From positions 45,821,627 through 45,885,626 of the forward strand of contig CM065703.1 of the NCBI GenBank assembly GCA_017654935.2: 64,000 bases of DNA. Direction: 5' to 3'. The notes under the pieces were generated by a model, which did not search any database, had not been told where the DNA came from, and saw only the letters and a list, made by a program, of their open reading frames with translations. Made by a program: the position numbers and the translations under genes. This document shows, piece after piece, positions 54,963 to 64,000 of the stretch; position 1 is the first letter of the stretch; the number at the start of each line of letters is the position of its first letter. The DNA is from Phymorhynchus buccinoides. Its lineage: Eukaryota; Mollusca; Gastropoda; Neogastropoda; Raphitomidae.

Positions 54963-57900
54963 CTAGGATGCTCCGGACGGCTGTTGTTGGGCTGCCATCT
55001 GCTGCTGCACTTTAGCCTGAAGCATCTCCATCACCACTGAAACAAAGGCAAAGTTGCACTGTAGCACCACTGAAACAAAGGCAAAGATGCACTTTAGCAC
55101 CACTGAAACAAAGGCAAAGTTGCACTGTAGCACCACTGAAACAAAGGCAAAGTTGCACTTTAGCACCACTGAAACAAAGGCAAAGATGCACTTTAGCACC
55201 ACTGAAACAAAGGCAAAGATGCACTTTAGCACCACTGAAACAAAGGCAAAGTTGCACTTTAGCAGGCATGGGATGAGGATTCATGAACAAAAGCTGAAAA
55301 GGCATTATGTCAGGGGACAAAGCCACCTGAAGCTGAAGCTTTTTTTGGTTGTAATCAAAGCCTTAAACATAGCATTAAAAACAGAAATGTATATTCTGTT
55401 AATTTTGCATTCACTAATAAGTCCTCCGAAGTCCGGGGTGTGGCTGCCCATGTGGCGGGGTAATAAAAACCGGTCACACATGTAATGTTCTCATCCCTAG
55501 CTGAAGCATTTGTACCATAGTGTTCACGTGCTTCGGGTGTTGGGATGATCCCTGGAGTCTTTTAGCCAGGGTACGACAACAAGAACAAATCAATAGAAGT
55601 AATTCTTACACGGTTTCCCTTTTATCTAAAAAATGTCCTCTTGAGCCATCAAAAAAGCTGAAATTTGCTTAAAAGCTAAAACGTTTTTAAAAACTTACAA
55701 AAACTGACTACAAAATGCTTTACTATCGCACAAGTATAGCGATCATTCCGACACAAACAGCTTCAGAATGAACGTTTTCTTTCTTTCACACATCAACAGT
55801 TTTTAGATTGTTGCTGTTGTTGGTTTACCCTGGCTAAAAGACTGGCTTAATCCTGTATTTCTCCTGTAACAGAGGCTGTATCTCCATTGACCAACTCACC
55901 TTGTTTAGTCCTGTATTTCTCCTGTAACAGAACCTGTATCTCCATTGACCAACTCACCTTGTTTAGTTCTGTATTTCTCCTGTAACAGAGGCTGTATCTC
56001 CATTGACCAACTCACCTTGTTTAGTTCTGTATTTCTCCTGTAACAGAGGCTGTATCTCCATCCGGTGATCAACTCACCTTGTTTAGTTCTGTATTTCTCC
56101 TGTAACAGAGGCTGTATCTCCACCTGGTGATCAACTCACCTTGTTTAGTCCTGTATTTCTCCTGTAACAGAGGCTGTACCTCCACCTGGTGATCAACTCA
56201 CCTTGTTTAGTTCTGTATTTCTCCTGTAACAGAGGCTGTATCTCCATTGACCAACTCACCTTGTTTAGTCCTGTATTTCTCCTGTAACAGAGGCTGTATC
56301 TCCATTGACCAACTCACCTTGTTTAGTCCTGTATTTCTCCTGTAACAGAGGCTGTATCTCCATTGATCAACTCACCTTGTTTAGTCCTGTATTTCTCCTG
56401 TAACAGAGGCTGTATCTCCATTGATCAACTCACCTTGTTTAGTCCTGTATTTCTCCTGTAACAGAGGCTGTACCTCCATTGACCAACTCACCTTGTTTAG
56501 TTCTGTATTTCTCCTGTAACAGAGGCTGTATCTCCATTGACCAACTCACCTTGTTTAGTCCTGTATTTCTCCTGTAACAGAGGCTGTATCTCCATTGATC
56601 AACTCACCTTGTTTAGTCCTGTATTTCTCCTGTAACAGAGGCTGTATCTCCATTGACCAACTCACCTTGTTTAGTCCTGTATTTCTCCTGTAACAGAGGC
56701 TGTATCTCCATTGATCAACTCACCTTGTTTAGTCCTGTATTTCTCCTGTAACAGAGGCTGTATCTTCTCCATCTGCTTGGTGATGAACTCCACCTTTCTC
56801 ACAAAGTAGTCCTTAGCCTTCTCTGGAGTCTGAAATATGAACACACACAAAGCAACAGTAATACATAACATCCCCATAAACATTGTGAATCAAGGCTGTG
56901 AGCATGTTCACAAAAAATCCCATCCGCAATGTGACTTTATACTGAAAATTCTCTGCCCCCCTGTCTCGTGCACTGTGATGCATGCGCCATCTACATAAGA
57001 TTATCGTCCTTGCCTGTCACGAAGTAGTAGTTTCACACAAAGTAAACACCCGAACGCCCGTTTTGAAACCGCAAATATTTCAAATTGTATTCATTCTGTA
57101 CCTCATGCACCCAACCACGGACTGAATTGTAAAACTCCCTAGCTACAAGTTGGACAATTAATCATTAAAACAATTCACCTTAAAACAAAATGCTGATTTG
57201 TGCACGCAAATAGAAGTAGTAGTTTATAGCCACAGAAAATCATCTGTTCCTGACTCGTCACTAGGTGGCATAGGCAGTTCAGGCCTAAAATTATCGCCCT
57301 TTCGTGTCGTCAAGAAGTAGCATAAAGCCCCATTCACACACACACACATCTGGAAGTAAGAACTATGAAGGAGCGTGCGCATTACACGCAGAAACCCATT
57401 CCATCCTTTCTTTAACTTATTGCGTAAGGGTTTCCGCGCAGAATACTTCTGTAATGTGCAATTAGGCTAATCACGATGAACTGCACTTTACACACAAGCT
57501 AGTCCTTGGCTTCTCTGGAGTCTGGAATAAATACAGGTAGAAAACAGGCTTTACCAAACACATTGTAAAGAGCGTTGCAAAACAATACAAATATGACTTC
57601 TCTGTGTTTGGTGATAAACTCCACTTTACACACAAACTACCGTATTTTATCGGATCATTACGCGCTGCTGTGTATAAGGCGGATAGGGCAATTTTCAAGA
57701 ATATTCTGAAAAAATTAAAGCAAAAGGCGCCCTCGTTTATAAGGCACCTTGCAAAATAAAGTCAAACTTTGAAGCCTGTACGCGTCCTGTAAACGCTTAC
57801 CGACCGCCATTACTGCTGTCATAAACGAGAGTTTGCTCCCCTTTCAAATAATCAAACTTCTGTTTGTACTGCTTCCTGTTGATATGCTTGGACAATTCTT

Positions 57901-60900
57901 CGCGGAAACTGATAGAATTATGGCATTTTAAGCTCACCAACGATGCTTTTTACATCCAATGAAGGGTTATGGCATCTGTTTGACAGTATCTCAGACGATA
58001 ACAGGGATTTGGAAGCATTTTAACGTGAGTATTCGTCGTAACGGTGACTCGTTACCACTTTCGATGTCTGACTCACAGTAGACTATACTGAGTATGGCAA
58101 TCGTTGCCTCTCTTCTCACGATTTTGTTCACTAATAGGGCGCCCTCGTTTATTAGGTGCATAGGTCGAAATTGGAGAAAAAATTATCGCCTTATAATCCG
58201 AAAATGACGGTAGTTGTTCGCTTTCTCTGGGATCTGAAATATAAACACACAAACACACTGCATTCTGTTTAAAATTATCTCCCCCCCCCTTCCCCTCTCT
58301 CTCTCATCAAGATAATAAAAGGAAGAAAGGTGGCAGAGTGGTTAAGACGTTCGGCAGCCAAATTCCATGCGTGAATGTAGCGTGAATGACCTGGGTTCGA
58401 ATCCCGGCCTCTGCCTTTCTTTCTAGTTCAACAGGAAAATCGAACTGAACGTCGAGTCCTTCCGGATGGGGACATAAAGCTAGTCTGACCCATGCACTCT
58501 ACACACGTAAAAATCCCACAGCAGTTAAAAAGTCGGTAAGAGAAGGGAGATAAATCCTATTGCCTGGTTAGTGGTATGACCAAATTGATAGTTAGGTTTC
58601 CCTAAGTCTGCTCCCCCCCCCCTCCTTTATCCCCCCCAAAAAAAAAACACACAACAAAAAACAAAACAAAACCCACAAAAAACCTGGTTCAAGTATAGAC
58701 CTGTGGTAAGTTATCTGCCTTATTTTCCATACTGTGGTTTCTTTACAAAAAATGTGTACAGTTAGTTTGGCTGGTAAAACTTTTGGTTTGGCTGGTAAAA
58801 CTTTTGGTTTGGCTGGTAAAAAAAAGAGTTACCAGACAAAGCCTGGTGGACAACAGTTTCCACTTTCAGGGCTGCTCCGTGTCTATGGATGCTAGATCTG
58901 ATGCACAGTCACAGAGAAAACTGCATGATGTTCAACTCCAACACCATGCCAAGATTTGTTCTCTTATAGATCTCTCTCTCTCACACGTGTACATGCACAC
59001 ACACACTGACCATATCTACAAAGTATCCAGTGCCAATGTCCACAAGAACATTGTCCACATCACTCAGCTGACCGGGAACATACATCTGGGTGATGGTCAA
59101 GGAACACTAGTTCAACACGTTAGTTATGAAAACAGTGGAACCTCCCTTATAAGACTCCCACATAAGACCTACTTCTCTGAGACATTGCCCTTCTTCGTAA
59201 GAATTAAAATTACCTCCCTTATAAGATCTCATTTTGGTTGTTGTTGGGTTTTTTGGATCAAAGAAACCACAAACACCACTAACTGTGTAAAATAAAAGTA
59301 AAAGATTGTGCTGGTTTACTTTTTGTCCCAATGGGGAACAGACAGTGTATGACAAGTACATAGAGAGATCTCTTTCGAATTTAACAGTAACAAACACTAT
59401 CTTGTGGATCAACCCCAACAGGAAGACATTTCTGATAAAAGAATGGTGTCTTCTCTGTACTAGGCCGAAAAGTCCACAATTTAAGCAAACCAGCACAAGG
59501 TGAAAAGAAACATGAAGAACATTTTAGGTAAAATAGATAAGTTATTAAAATGCGGAAATAGCGATTTGAAAAATGTAATACATGTGGGTAGAAAGAGCCA
59601 ACCACTGAGGTGATCCTCTAATTAAAGGGATGCAAGTAAACCTAGTAGTGTAGCTACTCCCTGAACCCAACATGTAAAGAACTGGAAAGTCAGTGCATAA
59701 AGAGTTGGCAGTGGATCCAATATTGGATGCCTGTGGCACACGCCGAAGTGGAATATAATTATGACCAAACTATACCATTTTGGATGACTTTTGAAGGTCT
59801 TATAAGGGAGCTTCCTCTGTACATCGTTTTATTATCTTTGGTAAGCTAAACAACAAACTATACCATTTTGGATGACTTTTGAAGGTCTTATAAGGGAGCT
59901 TCCTCTGTACATCGTTTTATTATCTATGGTAAGCTAAACAACAAACTATACCATTTTGGATGACTTTTGAAGGTCTTATAAGGGAGATTCCTCTGTACAT
60001 CGTTTTATTATCTTTGGTAAGCTAAACAACAAACTATACCATTTTGGATGACTTTTGAAGGTCTTATAAGGGAGATTCCTCTGTACATCGTTTTATTATC
60101 TTTGGTAAGCTAAACAACAAACTATACCATTTTGGATGACTTTTGAAGGTCTTATAAGGGAGATTCCTCTGTACATCGTTTTATTATCTTTGGTAAGCTA
60201 AACAACAAACTATACCATTTTGGATGACTTTTGAAGGTCTTATAAGGGAGATTCCTCTGTACATCGTTTTATTATCTTTGGTAAGCTAAACAAACTCTGC
60301 TTGAGCCTCTGGATGTGGTGCAATACGTTGCAGACGCCATTTCCCACGATAGCAATAATAATAATAATAATAATGGGAATTTATATAGCGCTCTTAGTCT
60401 TACTCACATGAGCTCAGTGTGCTTTACATTGATAACAAGAACATTAAAGGCAAACAAATAATGAATCATTAGAAAGTAAAATAAACACGATGATTGCACG
60501 CAACGTTCTCTTACTTCCTCACACACACACACACACACACGCGTGCGCGTGCACACACAAACGCATGCACGTCTGCATGCATGCAGGCACACACACACAT
60601 ACATTGTATACACAAACACACATGAACGCACACATACACGCACGCTCACACACAATTATACAAGAGTAAAATAGTTACAATATGAAAATTCTAAGAAGAA
60701 ACATAGACCACAGTCACATTCTCAATCAAGTTTGGATACAATACTGTAACTTGAAATAAAATCATAGTAGTGACAGTATCTACACAAACAAACGATACTC
60801 TCATACAGAGCTAGTGAGAGGCACCAGGATGGTTTCCCCTTGTTGCCCGGCGTCTCTCGCCCTACACACTCCTCAAATATATCCGTCTAATATCACGATT

Positions 60901-61761
60901 AGAGGATAGACGTTAAATGAATGACACACACACACACTCAGACCTGCTTACCCTGAAATTGGGCTTTGTGTACATTCAAAATCCAAAATACTTAATAAGT
61001 ATATTTTTCACAAAATAGGAGTACTCCAATAGAGAAAATTAAAAAACGGAGTGCAAACATGCATACATTTTTATAACAACTTATATAAATACTGTGTCAA
61101 AAGTATCATCCATTTACATTTAGATAACATTTTCACTTTGTTTACACACAAAGGACTAAGATGGCGACACAACGAGATGCGCACGCAGGTGGGTTGGAGC
61201 CATAGAGAAAATTAAAAAACGGAGTGTAAACATGCATACATTTTTATAACAACTTATATAAATACTGAAAAGTATCACATTTACAGTTATTAAAAGAAAC
61301 ACACAAACACACACACACAGAGCGCACCTGTTTCCCGAATCAGGCAATGATCAGAAATGATAGATTTCTTTGCTCACAATTTTATCATATTCCCCCCCAT
61401 GATATTTTTGTTAAATATGTGTACAAAATATGGTGAAATCTTATGGGTAAACAGGTCTGCACACTCATCAAACAATAGTTAATGACAGTATCCACACTAA
61501 CAACAAACAAAGGATATGGAGCTAGTGAGAGGCACCAGGATGGTCTTCCCCTTGTTGTCTGCTATCACTCGCCCCACACACTCCTCAAACAATAACGACA
61601 GTATCCACACTAACAACAAAGGATACGGAGCTAGTGAGAGGCACCAGGATGGTCTTCCCCTTGTTGTCTGCTGTCACTCGCCCCACACACTCCTCGGACT
61701 CCATGAATTTACCCTGCGCCATTTTCAGCTGGTTCAGTGAGCTGGTGAAGAACTCGATCTC
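54963..61761 (-). CDS. PFDN5: Prefoldin subunit 5, copy B (exons 2-5)
   Basis: Minus-strand exons: 61,627-61,761 ([27 protein letters not shown], 45 codons, N-terminal coiled coil and first beta strand), 59,011-59,085 ([13 protein letters not shown].., 25 codons), 56,724-56,829 ([20 protein letters not shown].., 35 codons + 1 nt), 54,963-55,036 ([14 protein letters not shown].. to TAG). Phases 0/0/1 agree and all borders are AG/GT. The sum is 129 residues against 154 in human PFDN5, so only the first exon (about 25 codons) is missing; I do not find it up to 64,000 and expect it beyond. This is the better-preserved copy. Chaperone subunit acting on nascent actin and tubulin in the cytosol. Arrays of splice-site units follow exon 4 and precede exon 5. 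Confidence 0.93.
55037..55265 (-). repeat. PFDN5 exon 5 acceptor array, copy B (about 7 units)
   Basis: The same 33-bp unit as 3,780-5,418; all units are the short 33-bp form, so the host frame stays open throughout. Confidence 0.92.
55858..56723 (-). repeat. PFDN5 exon 4 donor array, copy B (about 16 units)
   Basis: The same 58-bp unit as 6,005-9,746, including GGTGATCAAC linker variants. Confidence 0.95.
57475..57531 (-). pseudogene. Decayed PFDN5 exon 4 5' copy, segment B
   Basis: Counterpart of 10,489-10,535 (GATGAACTGCACTTTACACA..TCTCTGGAGTCTGGAATA). Confidence 0.7.
57640..58210. mobile_element. TACCGTATTTT MITE inside decayed exon 4 copy, segment B
   Basis: Counterpart of 10,654-11,225 with TA at 57,638-57,639 and 58,211-58,212. 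The flanks again reconstruct a split exon 4 copy (57,604-57,639 and 58,211-58,247). Confidence 0.75.
58332..58570 (+). mobile_element. tRNA-derived SINE (family 1), copy B
   Basis: Head 58,332-58,415; the B box is intact and ACCCGGG is changed to ACCTGGG relative to copy A. Confidence 0.75.
59765..60296. repeat. MITE-end tandem array, copy B (about 88 bp x 6)
   Basis: Counterpart of 12,788-13,245 with one more unit; the MITE left part is at 59,133-59,235. Confidence 0.88.
60354..60660. repeat. LINE tail fragment and CA/CG microsatellite, copy B
   Basis: AATAATAAT..TATATAGCGCTCTTAG..GTGCTTTACATTG (60,354-60,430), then CA/CG repeats at 60,520-60,655. Confidence 0.7.
60807..60874 (-). pseudogene. 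Old decayed PFDN5 exon 2 copy, segment B
   Basis: Counterpart of 13,742-13,809. Confidence 0.75.
61518..61586 (-). pseudogene. Truncated PFDN5 exon 2 copy with broken donor
   Basis: The same 23-codon fragment as 14,796-14,864, but the donor GT is AT here (GGATAT on the plus strand), so it cannot be used as a normal 5' splice site. The genuine exon follows at 61,627. Confidence 0.85.
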
Positions 61762-61798
61762 CTGAAACATGGAGATTTCAGTGAAAACAAAATTAATA

Positions 61799-61983
61799 CA
61801 GTGGAACCTCCCTTATAAGACCCCCCATTATAAGACTCCCTCCCAAATAAGACCTACTTCTCTGAGACATTACCCTTTTTTGTACCTGTAAGTATTAAAA
61901 TTACCTCCCTTATAAGACCCCTCCCTTATATTAAGACCTCATTTTGGATGATTTTTGAATTTCTTATAAGGGAGGTTCCACTG
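61799..61983. mobile_element. CAGTGGAACCTCCCTTATAA MITE with TA flanks
   Basis: TA at 61,797-61,798 and 61,984-61,985; inverted ends as in 41,210-41,436, and 185 bp long. Confidence 0.85.
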
Positions 61984-62369
61984 TACTTAAAATATGCAAT
62001 AATTATCTTCTTCTTCGAATTAGGGATGTTTATCCTGCCCCACGGCCACTCGTCATTCAGACCATTATTGGCGCACAGGATGCATGCTATGTGCCTTCGT
62101 GCTATCCATTCCAGCACACACAGCCTACTCATACCGATTAGTGGAATGGGCTTTCACGTGCGTGCAAGATCTTGTGCATGAGTTCGCACACAGAACATCA
62201 CTTTTAAGTTTCATCTGAAGGGATTTCCCCCCAACTGACGTCAGGTACTAATTTACACCTGGGTGGAGTGGGGAAAAAAGAGTAAAGTGCCTTTCCCAAG
62301 GACATACCACTGCGACATGAGCTGGGTTCAAACCTGTGCACTCGCAAACCGCAAACTGGCTGTCCTATC

Positions 62370-62690
62370 CTTTTGTCACTTTGAACAGACCCTTCCGCCT
62401 TACCTCTCCAGTGCTCTTCACACCTACACTCCTTCCCACTCACTCAGGTCCTCAAACACAAAACTTCTGAAAGTTCCAAAACCAAATCTAAAATCATTTG
62501 GTGACCGCAGTTTCAGTTTCAGTGACCCTGCTGTTTGGAATTCCCTCCCAGTCGATCACGGATCTCCGCCATGAACCAACTCTCTCTAGTTTCAAAGCTA
62601 AACTCAAGACTCACAACTGTCAAAGCTCATTCGGTTTGTACATGTTTCCTTCTTGATCTTGTACCTGGGTGAATGATTCGGTAATAATGT
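62370..62690 (+). pseudogene. Remnant of an L2/CR1-type LINE reverse-transcriptase C-terminus
   Basis: LPPYLSSALHTYTPSHSLRS..LLKVPKPNLKSFGDRSFSF..PAVWNSLP matches the stereotyped tail of these LINE polyproteins. A frameshift after NSLPVDHG breaks the frame; ..LSSFKAKLKTHNC.. continues in another frame near 62,588. Only the last 100 or so codons remain. Confidence 0.75.
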
Positions 62691-63660
62691 CTTGCGTTAC
62701 TGTGGGTGTATCAGTGAATGGGGCAAAGCCTAGCAGCAAATTTGAAGAGAATCGGGAGAGCGCGTCACTCTCAGAGCAGCGCCAACAGGAAACGGGGCCT
62801 TGTAACTCCGCCTTTTCTTAACCGAATCACTTCAAATTTGCTGTATTCAGCGTTACCAATACTTGGCGTTACCGTTACTAGGCATTACCGGTACTCGGCG
62901 TTGCGCTAGTTATTATTATTATTATTAAATCTGACGGATTACGAGCCAGCGACTCTAATCAACTTAGCCACAGCGACTCACTTGTGACTTAAGTGTCTCA
63001 GTAACAAGTACTTACCATATCTTGCAAACTCTACAACAGTACAAGACAATACTTTTTTTCTGCAGACTAAGACTGCTGTGCAAGGCATTTAGGTAATACT
63101 AATAGCCAGACCATCACCACCACCCCTCTTCCCCCCCTCCACACACCCCCCCCCCTTCCACCCCCTCAAGGTTGCACTGTTCCAGTCTTCAGTTCCTCAA
63201 CCAGGATCAAGACCAAATTAGCTTAGAATTTTCTATTTTTAATCGTAAATAACATGTATTTCTTTTCCCTCTTCTTCTTCTCCTTAGGCAGCCAACTTCA
63301 TCACGTTGAAGATTCTGCTGTGCTTTCGGGGGTAGTACGAAAAAGAAAGAAAGTAACAGCAAAGAATGAAAGATTAAGATAGAGTAGAAAGTGAAATAAG
63401 ATATTATGGGGAGAAGATAGAGCCCAAGTCAGCCGGGAACAACTGAAGTATCCGTAGATCATAATAATATACACCATTTATTATGTAGAACTAGAAGGGT
63501 AACCATGAGATTCAAAATGAAAGGAAGTTAGTCACATATTTGAAGATTTGATTCAAGGATAGAATAATCACACTAAATCAGTTATATAAAAAAAAGACAC
63601 CCTCCCACACCAAGGGGGGGGGGGGGGGGGGCGTGACAGAGGGGAAAGACAAGAGCTTAA
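62691..63660. other. Upstream part of PFDN5 intron 1 / spacer
   Basis: No coding sequence recognised. Contains GTTACCNGTACT-like repeats (62,850-62,910), C-rich runs (63,110-63,170) and a G18 run (63,614-63,631). PFDN5 exon 1 was looked for on the minus strand and not found. Confidence 0.5.
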
Positions 63661-63664
63661 AGTC

Positions 63665-63890
63665 ATGCACGACTGTTGAATGCCCCACATGATGCATGCA
63701 GAGTGTGTCATGCACGACCGTTAAGTCCCCCCAGGTCAGTCGGGGAAACTCGGGGCCCCACATGCTGCATGCAAAGGAGTATTTGTATTATGGGGACATG
63801 CATGACCGTAAGACCCCACATGCTGCATGCAAAGGAGTATTTGTATTTAGGGGACATGCATGACCGTAAGGCCGCACATGTTGCATGCAA
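63665..63890 (+). repeat. Tandem repeat GTCATGCACGACCGT / CCCCACATGCTGCATGCA
   Basis: Three to four units of about 55 bp containing CATGCATGACCGTAAG and ATGCTGCATGCAAAGGAGTA. Confidence 0.85.
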
Positions 63891-64000
63891 CAAAAAACAA
63901 ACTAAAACAAAAGGGAGGAGGGGAATCTGTATTTAGGTGTGGGAATGCAGGGTGGGGAGGGGAGGGGGACAGAGGAATGGTTGTTTAGTAGAGATGCTTT

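Larger units (their letters stand above)
49920..61700. repeat. Segment B: right copy of the duplicated PFDN5 segment
   Basis: Same order and orientation as 1-14,973, with a complete PFDN5 exon 2. It lacks the TTAA MITE of 14,462-14,688, has an extra SINE at 53,970-54,345 and much shorter splice-site arrays. The 32-bp array at 52.3-52.9 kb is longer. Confidence 0.9.

Noticed and set aside
62718..62909. 63-codon ORF near 62.8 kb
   Set aside because: Short, no recognisable motif, in a LINE-derived and repeat-rich stretch.

Overview
The window is intron-rich, repeat-dense eukaryotic (metazoan) DNA. It holds about three host genes, one compact integrase-encoding mobile element, a 500-N assembly gap and a very large load of minisatellites, microsatellites, MITEs, SINEs and LINE fragments. 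The repeat style (TTAA- and TA-flanked MITEs, tRNA-headed SINEs, abundant CA/CT microsatellites) would fit a marine mollusc, perhaps a caenogastropod. That placement is inference; nothing here proves the species.

Layout. (1) 1-14,997: left copy (A) of a duplicated segment carrying exons of a prefoldin subunit 5 gene (PFDN5) on the minus strand. (2) 14,998-15,497: exactly 500 N. (3) 15,498 to about 18.4 kb: a compact element with a retroviral-type DDE integrase, two small membrane-protein genes on the minus strand and two overlapping ORFs on the plus strand, followed by an AACTT-rich repeat tract. (4) 19.78-37.04 kb: nine plus-strand exons of an RNF113A/CWC24-type CCCH + RING protein, a spliceosomal E3 ligase; its N-terminal exon is not visible. 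(5) 43.13-48.41 kb: a three-exon gene for a secreted cysteine-containing protein of about 164 residues, with a 5'-truncated non-LTR retrotransposon (RNase H end) and a roughly 60-unit minisatellite in intron 1. (6) 49.9-61.7 kb: right copy (B) of the PFDN5 segment, including the exon that copy A lacks; PFDN5 exon 1 probably lies beyond 64 kb. (7) 61.8-64 kb: MITE, LINE remnant and tandem repeats.

The most striking feature is that many exon edges have seeded tandem arrays that contain the splice site itself. PFDN5 exon 4 donor (about 65 units in copy A, 16 in B), PFDN5 exon 5 acceptor, RNF113A TKRFKV-exon acceptor (about 19 units) and its donor, RNF113A zinc-finger-exon donor (about 16 units), and the donor of the exon before it are all amplified next to the functional exon. 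The secreted-protein exon 2 has a decayed 5' copy on the far side of its minisatellite. Several arrays are stop-free in the host reading frame, so alternative splice-site choice would lengthen the protein in units.

Copies A and B differ by clean insertions (a TTAA-flanked MITE only in A, a SINE only in B) and by array length. They look like two diverged haplotypes or an older tandem duplication. The round 500-N gap next to copy A makes uncollapsed haplotypes a serious possibility.
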